Source: a virus
DNA length: 64,000 nucleotides
Virus record (IMG/VR): IMGVR_UViG_3300037189_020049
Span: 1-64,000 of that record
Direction: 5' to 3' (one strand)
The position numbers were made by a program, and so were the translations under genes. Below the pieces are notes generated by a model. The model had not been told where the DNA came from. It made no database searches and worked only from the letters and a program-made list of their open reading frames with translations. Shown here piece by piece: positions 23,653 to 32,628 of the stretch (its first letter is position 1; every line of letters begins with the position of its first letter).

Positions 23653-26086
23653 GTTAAGTCAACTTGCATTAAGTAAAGATCAAAACTTATATGAAGTATA
23701 CGATGAAAAAAAGAAACAATGGGTTCCAATCGCGGGGTGTACGTATCTGGAACCCGGCCCTGGCTATGCAAGTCCTGATGATGCATTTATGCCAATTACC
23801 GCAATAGCAGTATACCTTCAGTGGCTTGACAGTTTGGTCTGCATTGCTGTTCCGCCAAAAACAGTGACAATGGATCAAGCAAGAGAATTAGTCAAAGATT
23901 TTCCAAATACCTATTTGGTCGAAACCGAAGCAGAAATGCTTGAAATGTTTTTAGAATTAATCGAAGATGCAGATGTTTTGAGTGGATGGAACTCGGAAGG
24001 TTTTGATATTCCATATACAGTTAATCGTGTTATTAAATCATTAAGCAAAGATGATAGTCGTCGATTTTGTTTATGGAATCAGTACCCGAAAAAGAGAGAA
24101 TACGAAAAGTATGGCAAAAAAGCCGTAACATATGACTTAGTCGGAAGAGTACATTTAGATAGTCTTGAATTGTACAGAAAATATACATACGAAGAACGTC
24201 ATAGTTATAGTTTAGATGCTATTGCAGAATACGAATTAGGAGAAACTAAAACTCCTTACGAAGGAACACTCGATCAACTATATAACAATGATTTTAAAAA
24301 ATTCATTGAATATAACAGACAAGACTGCGCACTTCTGAATAAATTAGATCGTAAATTAAAATTCATAGATCTTGCTAATACTATTGCTCATGAAAATACA
24401 GTATTGTTACAAACAATCCTAGGTGCAGTTGCCGTAACCGAGCAAGCTATAATTAATGAAGCACACCATCGTGGATTAATTGTTCCTAATAGAGTAAGCA
24501 GAGACGACCGCGGAGATACACAAGCAGCAGGTGCATATGTTGCATATCCTAAAAAAGGATTGCATGACTGGATCGGATCAATGGACATTAACAGTCTATA
24601 TCCTAGTGTTATTAGAGCATTAAACATGGGTCCAGAAACTATTGTAGGACAACTTAGACCTGACCGTACTGATGCTTATATAAAAGAACAAATGGATGCC
24701 CAAGGAAAAACATTTGCTGCGGCGTGGGAAGGTTTGTTTGGATCCTTTGAATATACTGCCGTGATGAATCAAGATCGTGCATTTGACATTATCATTGATT
24801 GGGAAAATGGTAGTACTAGTGTATTAAGTGCCGCCGAAGTGTATAAGTTAATATTTGAAAGCAATCAACCGTGGATGTTAAGTGCTAATGGTACTATTTT
24901 TTCACATGCCGACGAAGGAGTTATACCTGGTCTATTAAAACGTTGGTATGCGGAAAGAAAAGAACTTCAGAAAAAATTAAAACTATCGAAAGAAGCCAAT
25001 AACGAAGCCGAAGAAGAATATTGGGATAAACGACAATTAGTCAAAAAGATTAACCTTAATTCACTATATGGTGCTATTCTTAATGCCGGTTGTAGATTCT
25101 TCGATAAGAGAATAGGCCAATCAACTACATTAACAGGAAGAAGTATTGCAAGACATATGGCTGGCAAGGTTAATGAGATAATCACGGGTGAATACGATCA
25201 TGTTGGAAAGAGTATTATATATGGTGATACTGATTCTGTATATTTCTCAGCATATACAACACTAAAACTTGATATTCTAAAAAAATCAATCCCATGGGAT
25301 AAAGACATTGTTATTCAGTTATATAATAATGTGGCCGAAAATGTAAACAGTACATTCCCTGACTTTATGTTAGATGCATTCCATTGCCCAAAGAGTAGAG
25401 GAGAAGTAATTAAAGCTGGTAGAGAAATTGTTTCTAGCAAAGGATTATTCATTACTAAAAAACGTTATGCTGTTCTTTATTATGATAAAGATGGTAATCG
25501 TTATGATGTCGAAGAGAAATTAGGTAAGATAAAAGCCATGGGACTTGATCTTAAAAGAAGTGATACTCCTAAATTCATGCAAGAATTTTTAAATGAGGTT
25601 TTAACCCGCGTACTTCACGGTGCTGAAGATAAAGAAATTTTAGATAGAATCGTTGAATTTAGAAGTCAATTTAAGACTAGGCCAGGTTGGGAAAAAGGAA
25701 CACCTAAACGTGTTAACAATCTAACCTCTTATGGTATAAAAGAAGAAAAACAAGGTAAGGCCAATTTACCCGGTCATGTCAGAGCCAGCATTAATTGGAA
25801 TATATTAAAAAAAATGCACGGCGACAAATATAGTATGCAAATTGTCGATGGCATGAAAGTTATTGTTTGTAAACTCAAAGATAATCCCTTGGGATATACA
25901 TCAGTAGCATACCCCACCGATGAATTAAGATTGCCAAATTGGTTTAAAGAACTACCATTCGATCATGCAGCAATGGAGAACGTCATTATTGATAACAAAT
26001 TAGATAACTTAATTGGCGTGCTCGATTTCGATCTTCAGTCAACTATTAGTGATAATACATTTGGAAAATTATTTTCATTTGAATGA
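23612..26086 (+). CDS. gp43B: DNA polymerase gp43-like, main C-terminal fragment
   Basis: These 824 residues start at ATG 23612 with AAAGGA immediately before, so it can be translated alone. It holds exonuclease II (GWNSEGFDIP, about 125-134), exonuclease III (YNRQD, 234-238), and polymerase motifs A (DINSLYPS, 325-332), B (KKINLNSLYG, 478-487) and C (YGDTDS, 537-542). Residues 1-48 precede the segment PGYASPDDAFMPITAIAVYL that normally follows exonuclease I closely. Both parts together give about 950 residues, near T4 gp43 (898). Split but functional family B polymerases occur in some T4-like phages. Confidence 0.92.
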   Translation: MMETLDEKEISVFELSQLALSKDQNLYEVYDEKKKQWVPIAGCTYLEPGPGYASPDDAFMPITAIAVYLQWLDSLVCIAVPPKTVTMDQARELVKDFPNTYLVETEAEMLEMFLELIEDADVLSGWNSEGFDIPYTVNRVIKSLSKDDSRRFCLWNQYPKKREYEKYGKKAVTYDLVGRVHLDSLELYRKYTYEERHSYSLDAIAEYELGETKTPYEGTLDQLYNNDFKKFIEYNRQDCALLNKLDRKLKFIDLANTIAHENTVLLQTILGAVAVTEQAIINEAHHRGLIVPNRVSRDDRGDTQAAGAYVAYPKKGLHDWIGSMDINSLYPSVIRALNMGPETIVGQLRPDRTDAYIKEQMDAQGKTFAAAWEGLFGSFEYTAVMNQDRAFDIIIDWENGSTSVLSAAEVYKLIFESNQPWMLSANGTIFSHADEGVIPGLLKRWYAERKELQKKLKLSKEANNEAEEEYWDKRQLVKKINLNSLYGAILNAGCRFFDKRIGQSTTLTGRSIARHMAGKVNEIITGEYDHVGKSIIYGDTDSVYFSAYTTLKLDILKKSIPWDKDIVIQLYNNVAENVNSTFPDFMLDAFHCPKSRGEVIKAGREIVSSKGLFITKKRYAVLYYDKDGNRYDVEEKLGKIKAMGLDLKRSDTPKFMQEFLNEVLTRVLHGAEDKEILDRIVEFRSQFKTRPGWEKGTPKRVNNLTSYGIKEEKQGKANLPGHVRASINWNILKKMHGDKYSMQIVDGMKVIVCKLKDNPLGYTSVAYPTDELRLPNWFKELPFDHAAMENVIIDNKLDNLIGVLDFDLQSTISDNTFGKLFSFE

Positions 26087-26094
26087 AATATTAT

Positions 26095-26123
26095 TTGACT
26101 TACCTATCAAATCTTAATAAAAT
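26095..26123 (+). promoter_or_regulatory. Sigma70-type promoter, TTGACT-17-TAAAAT
   Basis: -35 TTGACT at 26095-26100 and -10 TAAAAT at 26118-26123 with a 17-base spacer. It precedes the sliding clamp gene, whose ribosome site AAAGGAA follows. Confidence 0.75.
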
Positions 26124-26143
26124 AAAACATTAAAGGAATTAAT

Positions 26144-26878
26144 ATGCACGATTTACTTAAAGATATTATAGCTCATACACATAATTTAGGATTTCTGAAT
26201 ACCGTAAAGATTACCGGAACCGAAGAAAAAACTCAAATAGATTCTATGTCAGATGATCGCACTGTAATTATGTTTGGAGAAACCACTAACCCCTATCCGG
26301 ATATGATCGGCATTTTCGGAATGCCTCAATTATCTAAATTAAAATATTTGATCGAATGTCCGGAATATAAAGAAGATGCCGATATTCGAGTTGTAACCGG
26401 AAAAAGAAACGAAGAAGTTATCCCTGTGGGTATTCACTTTGAAAATAAAACAAGAGACTTTAAAAACGATTATCGTTTTATGAATACCGATGTTATTAAC
26501 GAAAAACTCAAGACTGTCAAATTCCGTGGTGTTAAGTGGGACGTAGAAATCGAACCCAGTATTAGTTCTGTACAAAGATTTCAATTTCAAGCTCAAGCAA
26601 ATAACGAGCATGCTACATTCTTAGTCAAGACCGAAGGTACAAACTTAAAGTTTATTTTTGGTGATGCAGCAAATCACGGAGGTGAGTTTATATTTGCAAC
26701 TGATGTAGTTGGAAAAATAAACAAAAACTGGACTTGGCCTGTAACTCCTGTGTTAAGTATCCTCAAGATAGCAGATGTTAATAATACTAAGATGAGTATT
26801 AGTAACGAAGGTGCATTACAATTAACATTAGATAGTGGTATAGCAGTTTACAAATATATCGTACCTGCACAAACATGA
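26144..26878 (+). CDS. gp45: Sliding clamp, gp45-like
   Basis: The 244 residues fit the T4 gp45/PCNA-type clamp in length (T4: 228) and pattern: a helical start (LLKDIIAHTHNLGFLNTVKI), the two-domain beta layout with IGIFGMPQLSKLKYLIECPEY and VKFRGVKWDVEIEPS, and a C-terminal domain ending ALQLTLDSGIAVYKYIVPAQ, the strand expected to contact the polymerase and loader. The trimer encircles DNA and, in T4, also activates late transcription through gp55 and gp33. It follows polymerase fragment B and has its own promoter. Confidence 0.88.
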   Translation: MHDLLKDIIAHTHNLGFLNTVKITGTEEKTQIDSMSDDRTVIMFGETTNPYPDMIGIFGMPQLSKLKYLIECPEYKEDADIRVVTGKRNEEVIPVGIHFENKTRDFKNDYRFMNTDVINEKLKTVKFRGVKWDVEIEPSISSVQRFQFQAQANNEHATFLVKTEGTNLKFIFGDAANHGGEFIFATDVVGKINKNWTWPVTPVLSILKIADVNNTKMSISNEGALQLTLDSGIAVYKYIVPAQT

Positions 26879-27228
26879 TTAAGGGTTTAGCATCTACTAA
26901 CCCCTACATAAAGTTAGGGCCTGTAACCGATGAATATTTTAGTATGACTCCTCCTAGTGCAGGAATGATTCGGTATAATGGAGATTATGCCTCGTTAGAA
27001 ATATATGACGGTAGCTATTGGCGACGTATGTACAATTCACAATCTATTGATTTGACCACATCGGCAACCGACGCAATAGAGTGGGCAACTAAAAAAATGC
27101 AAGAAGAACGCGACAGGAAACTGTTAGCAGAGAGTCATCCTGCAATTAAAGTAGCAGTAGAACAGCTAGAACGTGCAGAACAACAATTAATAACAACAAT
27201 ACATTTATCAAAAGAATTCGACGTATAA
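26875..27228 (+). CDS. Hypothetical protein after the clamp
   Basis: This 117-residue protein starts in an ATGA overlap with the clamp gene. The first half, with GMIRYNGDYASLEIYDGSYWRRMY, is a short beta motif common in phage fibre-related proteins. The second half is a coiled coil (EWATKKMQEERDRKLLAE, VAVEQLERAEQQL). Function unknown. A terminator follows. Confidence 0.6.
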   Translation: MIKGLASTNPYIKLGPVTDEYFSMTPPSAGMIRYNGDYASLEIYDGSYWRRMYNSQSIDLTTSATDAIEWATKKMQEERDRKLLAESHPAIKVAVEQLERAEQQLITTIHLSKEFDV

Positions 27229-27283
27229 ACCATCAGTCGATTTAACACATTAACAACAAAAACAAGTTAATATAGATTTACAT

Positions 27284-27310
27284 AGAAAAAGCCGATTATC
27301 GGCTTTTTCT
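27284..27310 (+). terminator. Bidirectional intrinsic terminator
   Basis: A perfect 12-bp inverted repeat, AGAAAAAGCCGA (27284-27295) and complement (27299-27310), has a 3-base loop. T runs follow on both strands. It serves the clamp operon (+) and the structural gene (-), which converge here. Confidence 0.9.
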
Positions 27311-27312
27311 AA

Positions 27313-29943
27313 TTAAGCCTGTGCTTCAGTCCAACTCAGTCTAGCTAATACAGACTGCGTTGAAGTTCCTATGTTAGTTACTGTTATTGTCATAACATCA
27401 GGACCATCAGGATACAGGTTCATCTGCGATGTTGGTACAGAATTTGTTGTTCCGCCGCCTAAAATACTATTTCCAAGATCTCGAACCTCAGTCAAATCTA
27501 AAGTAGTCAAAACTTGATTAGCTCCGCTGGAGTCTGCATAAAATGCCGCAGCATTTTCCCCACCGCTAATACTTTGCCCCGAACTATGTATTGCTACCTG
27601 AGCCAATGATGATCCTCCAGCAGAAACGAATGTACCGCCACTGGCCCTACCATTTAATCTTGCCTGAATCAAAAATGGACCATTAGCCAACAACCCCATA
27701 GAATCTAGTTTTAATTGCATTCGATTAACAATTTCTCTAGCTCCTAACACCCCAGTAAATCCGCTGTCGACACTGGGTGCTAATCTTATACTAATAAGAG
27801 GTTGAGTTGCTCCTGTATTTACTGATACTGCTGTAGTCATACCTTGATTAAAGATCAGGCTTTTATCCTCATCGAATCTTCCGTCCATAATAACTGAACT
27901 ACCCCAGTGACTGATTGCAGCCGCAGAAGATGGCGCCGCCAATTCTACTGCTATTGGTGCAGATGCACTATATGTAAACGTTTGTGCCGATGTCGAACCG
28001 CCAGATTGTGCTCTAGCGAATATAGTCAATGTATCACTGGTCTTGCTCGAATAGCTGATATATTCCACACTACCATTAGCACCAGGATTAGATATTCTCA
28101 CAGTTCCACTACTAGGGAACCTACTAGTATTGCTTACTGATATAGTCCCACCTGTAGTATCACTGTTGCTAAGTGTAGCCAATAGTTTAGATAGAGGTAA
28201 TTCTGCTGTAGATTCGTAATGTGCAGGTAAGTTGCCCGATCTCATAAAAGATTCATATTGTTGATTGTTGTGTACGAACGAATGTACGTAGATTACACCA
28301 CCGTCGAGACCCCTGAATCCGAACCTAACTGTCCCGGCACCATACCAACTATAATCCATATAAATCATTTGCATTCTTGATAGATTTATATTATATCCGC
28401 TAATTCCGGTACCATCACACGGATCATTCCATAATGATTGCGGAACTTTTGTGTCTACAGTTTTAGATACAATGACTCCGCCCGACAAGGAGAATCCTTT
28501 GTATTCAGGAGATACCAACATTGATGTCTGACTAGTTATAGATAAAACTCTATAACTTAATCCTCGAATTACAATATAGTCTCCTATATCAAGTTGATCT
28601 GCAAATTGAGTATTAGTTCCGGTTATTATCTGAGATCCATTAGTAACAGATACTGTTCCGGCAATTTGATTAACACTAGATCTACGAACTGCATACAGAG
28701 TTTGACCATCAAATTCATAGAATAATCCGTTTTGTTTATCAAACATACCAACACGATTGACCGATCCGTACCATGAAAATGGTGTCGCTCTGATAGGGAA
28801 ACCCATTGCTGGGGTTACTCCGGGTGCAGACAGTGCAGTATATGTCAATACATTATCAGCAGGAATTGATGTAATTATAAAATTCCCATTGTATTCGGCT
28901 GGGATAGCATTCTCTACTAGAATCGTAGTTCCTACTGACATTTGATGTGCAAAAGTGCAGGTTAAAGTAACTGAGGTCCCTGTTGATGTTAACTGACTAA
29001 CAGCAAGAGGAGGTTTCAGTGATGTACCTGTGGAGAATTGAATTCCTTTACCACTTTGATATCTAAAATATCTGCGAGTCTGTCTAATAAAAGATGCTCC
29101 TGGGGACAATGATCCGGCGGAAAAACTTACACCTCCGTCAAATCCGCGATGAATTACTGAACCAGCAGGCCTAGAATAAAGAGTAGATCCGGCACCTGCA
29201 CTAGCAGTTATTGTCCCGGTTGGTGCATTAGCAACTACAAATGTAAAAGTTCTCGCAGTAGGTGTTCCTACTACAGTCCAGGCCCCGTTAGGAGGATTTG
29301 TGGTTGCGGTTGTTCCAAAAACATAAAGTAAGTTTCCTGGATATAATCCATGCGCACCAATGGTGGTGCACGTCACGGTAGTCGAGCTATTAGTAAAAGC
29401 TACGCCTGCTGACGCACTCACTTGAATCGAAGATCCACTGAATAAACTGCCTAAAAATACATAAGTTCTAGTTGGATCAAATTTTGAACCAGCACTTACT
29501 ATTGCGTCTGCTGTATAAGTAAACGAAACACCTGCTGATACAGTATCGACATAAAACCAACCATTGGCATTATAGTCCAAACTGTCCTGAATTAATACAA
29601 TAGAACCAACTGCCGGTGGACTGGTTGTTGTAACAGTAACCGTTCTGGTACCGGCACCGGTAATATTAGTTATAGTTATTGTAGAAGTTGGATCATAAAA
29701 AGCGGTAGGTCTATTATTAGCTAATGACAATTGTTCCCATTTAGTTGGCTGTAATCCATACTCGAAGTCGGTGTCAATTAATGACTGAGGAGCACTAACT
29801 CGTAGCTTGTTAACTGGATCATGCGCAGAGGAATTCATTGCCATAGAGACATTGGTTCTAACAGCAGGTTTACCATTAACATCATACTCCATCGAATGGT
29901 GCAGATTTTTTAAATTAGAATCGTTAGGATGTGTATAAGCCAT
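27313..29943 (-). CDS. Large virion structural protein
   Basis: This 876-residue Ser/Thr/Gly-rich beta protein has segments I associate with virion proteins of marine T4-like phages: NKLRVSAPQSLIDTDFEYGLQ, FIRQTRRYFRYQSGKGIQFS, RMQMIYMDYSWYGAGTVRFGF, and YESFMRSGNLPAHYE. Several Ig-like or fibre-like repeats (VTVTTTSPPAVGS, SSTTVTCTTIGAHGL, SVTLTCTFAHQMSVG) fill the first half. It probably belongs to the tail fibre or baseplate. AAGAGAGA is the ribosome site and a late-type element lies 29 bases upstream. It stands alone on this strand between two + blocks. Confidence 0.78.
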   Translation of the reverse strand: MAYTHPNDSNLKNLHHSMEYDVNGKPAVRTNVSMAMNSSAHDPVNKLRVSAPQSLIDTDFEYGLQPTKWEQLSLANNRPTAFYDPTSTITITNITGAGTRTVTVTTTSPPAVGSIVLIQDSLDYNANGWFYVDTVSAGVSFTYTADAIVSAGSKFDPTRTYVFLGSLFSGSSIQVSASAGVAFTNSSTTVTCTTIGAHGLYPGNLLYVFGTTATTNPPNGAWTVVGTPTARTFTFVVANAPTGTITASAGAGSTLYSRPAGSVIHRGFDGGVSFSAGSLSPGASFIRQTRRYFRYQSGKGIQFSTGTSLKPPLAVSQLTSTGTSVTLTCTFAHQMSVGTTILVENAIPAEYNGNFIITSIPADNVLTYTALSAPGVTPAMGFPIRATPFSWYGSVNRVGMFDKQNGLFYEFDGQTLYAVRRSSVNQIAGTVSVTNGSQIITGTNTQFADQLDIGDYIVIRGLSYRVLSITSQTSMLVSPEYKGFSLSGGVIVSKTVDTKVPQSLWNDPCDGTGISGYNINLSRMQMIYMDYSWYGAGTVRFGFRGLDGGVIYVHSFVHNNQQYESFMRSGNLPAHYESTAELPLSKLLATLSNSDTTGGTISVSNTSRFPSSGTVRISNPGANGSVEYISYSSKTSDTLTIFARAQSGGSTSAQTFTYSASAPIAVELAAPSSAAAISHWGSSVIMDGRFDEDKSLIFNQGMTTAVSVNTGATQPLISIRLAPSVDSGFTGVLGAREIVNRMQLKLDSMGLLANGPFLIQARLNGRASGGTFVSAGGSSLAQVAIHSSGQSISGGENAAAFYADSSGANQVLTTLDLTEVRDLGNSILGGGTTNSVPTSQMNLYPDGPDVMTITVTNIGTSTQSVLARLSWTEAQA

Positions 29944-29971
29944 ATTTCTCTCTTATTAAGATTAATATAAT

Positions 29972-29979
29972 TATTTATG
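29972..29979 (-). promoter_or_regulatory. T4-late-like promoter element (CATAAATA on - strand)
   Basis: The complement reads CATAAATA, 28 bases before the ATG at 29943. It serves the 876-residue structural gene. Confidence 0.55.
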
Positions 29980-30005
29980 TCAATTTCAATTTAATTCATT
30001 AATCC

Positions 30006-30034
30006 TTGACAGAAAGCTAAATTAAGTGTAAAAT
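30006..30034 (+). promoter_or_regulatory. Sigma70-type promoter, TTGACA-17-TAAAAT
   Basis: Near-consensus hexamers at 30006-30011 and 30029-30034, spacer 17. It points to the DpdA-like operon. A second, weaker pair lies just downstream (TTGACT 30040-30045, TACGAT 30064-30069, spacer 18). Confidence 0.78.
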
Positions 30035-30116
30035 TACATTTGACTTGTTTTTTCCAAGCTAGTTACGATAACATATTGATATTCGTAAATTTCTTGATCG
30101 TAAAGTAATACAGGAC

Positions 30117-31748
30117 TTGCAAAAAGAAAAAATAAGTGCTACTCTTAGAGATAAAAAGATACCGGAGTCAAGAAAAAATTATGGAAACAAAAACAAAATG
30201 AAAAATAATCCACCAGTTAATTTAACACCCTTACAGAAAGATTATTCTGTATTTTTACCAGCCATCAGCGGATTCTATAGCACCTATGTAAGTAAACAAC
30301 AAGCCGGAGAATATGTTCCTAAAAATCGTATCCCTGCCGATTTCGACAGGGGTATCGAAGGGATGAATTTCTTAAATCCTGAACAAGGATATTTTACTTA
30401 CAAATATGGTCTGTTTTCTGCAGGGCATGCTCAATTGGACATACAAAAAAGTATTACTCAAGAATCCATGATTCAAGGACGAGATCGTACTAAGACAATG
30501 ATCTTAGGAGATTCTGGCGGTTATCAAATTGGAAAAGGAATTCTTAAGTTTGATTGGGCAGATTTTGAAGGTCCTAAAGCCAGCAAGGTTCGTCAACAAA
30601 TCTTAGAATGGTTAGAATTAACTGCCGATTGGTCAATGATGCTTGACGTTCCTACTTGGGCATGCGATCGTGTTCATAGTCCTAAAACAGGGCTTAAGAC
30701 TTTTGAAGATTGTTTGGAAAAAACTAAATTCAATAATAACTATTTTTTAACTAACAGATTAGGACAAACAAAATTCCTAAATGTTTTACAAGGCAGCGAC
30801 TGGGAGACTGCTGAAAAATGGTATCAAGGAGTAAAAGAATTCAGCGATCCTGCCGTATGGGGAGATAAAGCCGCAGAAGGGTGGGCATTTGGTGGTGCAA
30901 ATATGTGCCGCATGGATGTTACATTAAAGCGATTAATGACATTGCGTGAAGATGGTTTATTAGCAAATAAAAACTGGATTCACTTCTTGGGTACTGCTCA
31001 ATTAGACTGGGCATGTTTTTTAACTTCAATTCAACGTCAAATCAGGAGACATATAAATGAAGAAATTAGCATATCTTTTGACTGCGCCTCGCCATTTATC
31101 GCAACAGCAAATGGGCTCGTCTACACAAACGCACAACACCTTACGAAACGTTGGGCGGTTATTATGGACAAAGCACCAGATAACAAATCACTCGCAAAGT
31201 CAGACATTCCATTCCCATTCGAATCAGAAGTTGGACGTAGACTTGTAATGGGAGATATATGCCATTACGCTCCTGGCATGTTGAATAAAATTGGAAAAGA
31301 AGGAAAAACCAGTTGGGATAGTTTTAGTTACGCACTAATGATGGGCCATAACGTATATTGTCATATCGTGGCTGTACAACGTGCTAATCATTTAGCAGAC
31401 ATCGAATATGCTAGATTTAAACCAGACTGGCGTCAATGGATTAAAATGAATTCTAAAACTGTTACTAGCGATGAATTAAGCGATTGGGTTCCACGTAATG
31501 TATTATATTTCAATACATTTATTCAAGAATTGTTTGAAACAAAAACTAAAGCAGAAGCATTTAAATTAATTGAGCAAGTAAAACCTTTCTTACAAAACTT
31601 AGAAGGTGCAAGATCCAAAGGATGGCCTGCACAAAATCAATTCGGCTCGTTATTCTCCGTCGAGGAAATAACTAAATCTGAAGAAATCGATATGGAAAAT
31701 CCTGAAGATCCTGCTTTGAGAAAACTTGAAGGATCTATGGATGAATAA
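30117..31748 (+). CDS. dpdA: DpdA-like DNA 7-deazaguanine transglycosylase (TGT superfamily)
   Basis: The 543 residues start from TTG 30117 (CAGGA nearby); ATG 30198 would remove 27 basic residues. Motifs match the tRNA-guanine transglycosylase fold: LGDSGGYQIG (131-139; TGT has SDSGGFQ), NVLQGS (222-227; TGT VQGG), GWAFGG (255-260; TGT AIGG) and SFDCASPF (320-327; TGT FDCVxPT, whose Asp is the nucleophile). Phage DpdA enzymes exchange guanine in DNA for a 7-deazaguanine and so block host restriction. QueE and a possible QueD-like protein nearby support the DNA-modifying reading. A tRNA-modifying TGT is the alternative. It overlaps the next gene by 8 bases. Confidence 0.75.
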   Translation: MQKEKISATLRDKKIPESRKNYGNKNKMKNNPPVNLTPLQKDYSVFLPAISGFYSTYVSKQQAGEYVPKNRIPADFDRGIEGMNFLNPEQGYFTYKYGLFSAGHAQLDIQKSITQESMIQGRDRTKTMILGDSGGYQIGKGILKFDWADFEGPKASKVRQQILEWLELTADWSMMLDVPTWACDRVHSPKTGLKTFEDCLEKTKFNNNYFLTNRLGQTKFLNVLQGSDWETAEKWYQGVKEFSDPAVWGDKAAEGWAFGGANMCRMDVTLKRLMTLREDGLLANKNWIHFLGTAQLDWACFLTSIQRQIRRHINEEISISFDCASPFIATANGLVYTNAQHLTKRWAVIMDKAPDNKSLAKSDIPFPFESEVGRRLVMGDICHYAPGMLNKIGKEGKTSWDSFSYALMMGHNVYCHIVAVQRANHLADIEYARFKPDWRQWIKMNSKTVTSDELSDWVPRNVLYFNTFIQELFETKTKAEAFKLIEQVKPFLQNLEGARSKGWPAQNQFGSLFSVEEITKSEEIDMENPEDPALRKLEGSMDE

Positions 31749-32628
31749 TGCACTAGTAATAGGGCTCGGAATGGGTCAACAATATCGTATTTGGTTGTCG
31801 GAACTAAATTACAATGTTAAAACAGTTGATCCTGATCCTACCAAGAATGCCGATTATTCGTCAGTTGATCAAGCATTGGCCGAAGATAATTTTTATAACT
31901 TGATCTATATCGGAACTCCTAATTGGACTCACGAACCTATTGCTAGACAAGTAGCAGATAAAACAAAACTATTGTTGATCGAAAAACCCGGAGTTCTAAA
32001 TAGTAAATCATGGCAACAATTGATAAATGATTATCCTTCTACAAGAATCATGATGGTTAAAAATAATCAATATCGACCAGAAATTGAAAAATTTAAAACA
32101 TTGTCTGCTACAAGCGAACGAATCTATGTTAGATGGAACAATCGAAATAGAATCCCTCATCCTGGAAGTTGGTTTACTACAAAATCAAAATCTTTCGGAG
32201 GTGTTAGTAGAGATTTAATTCCTCATATGTTAAGTTATTATTGTGCATTAACAGATTACACACAAGGAACTAAAATTAAAAGTCACGCAACTCAAAATTA
32301 TAATCTCGAAAATATTCTCGATACTGATTATGGCACTGTTAATCTCAACGGTATATATGATGTCGATGATTTTTGTCACATTGAATTTCAAAACGGGAAT
32401 ACTACTTGGATTCTGAGTGCCAATTGGAAAACTAATTTAGATCATAACGATAGTAGCATTTCATTTAATACAACAAATTCTCCTATAAGATACGAGCTAG
32501 GACTTTGTCCCGGTGAAGCATATAAACATATGATTCAATCTGCAACAGAAAATTTAAACAACGATACATTTTGGCAAGAACAACTTGCACAGGATATTTG
32601 GATTCACGAACAAATTGAACACTTATGA
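31741..32628 (+). CDS. GFO/IDH/MocA-type oxidoreductase
   Basis: This protein has 295 residues from ATG 31741 (GAAGGA upstream; an earlier ATG at 31726 is inside the previous gene). It opens with a Rossmann strand-turn, ALVIGLGMGQQYRIWLSEL, followed by an acidic strand end (VDPD), then IGTPNWTH and the EKPG motif (about 86-89) characteristic of the family, whose Lys is catalytic. Family members oxidise or reduce sugars and related compounds with NAD(P). The substrate is unknown. Overlaps with DpdA-like upstream and the dehydrogenase downstream suggest a shared product. Confidence 0.78.
   Translation: MNNALVIGLGMGQQYRIWLSELNYNVKTVDPDPTKNADYSSVDQALAEDNFYNLIYIGTPNWTHEPIARQVADKTKLLLIEKPGVLNSKSWQQLINDYPSTRIMMVKNNQYRPEIEKFKTLSATSERIYVRWNNRNRIPHPGSWFTTKSKSFGGVSRDLIPHMLSYYCALTDYTQGTKIKSHATQNYNLENILDTDYGTVNLNGIYDVDDFCHIEFQNGNTTWILSANWKTNLDHNDSSISFNTTNSPIRYELGLCPGEAYKHMIQSATENLNNDTFWQEQLAQDIWIHEQIEHL

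Noticed and set aside
22874-23660. Group I intron in the polymerase gene
   Set aside because: Only 46 bases lie between the first stop and the HNH start, and the HNH ORF ends inside the second exon, so there is no space for the intron core on the 3' side. A second ATG with a ribosome site also argues for separate translation.
26875-27228. RegA-like translational repressor after the clamp
   Set aside because: T4 has regA near the clamp genes, but this protein has a fibre-like beta motif and a coiled coil and no RegA pattern.
27907-28140. Cys/Arg-rich + strand ORF
   Set aside because: It lies wholly within the minus-strand structural gene; the odd composition comes from the complement of Ser/Thr/Gly codons.
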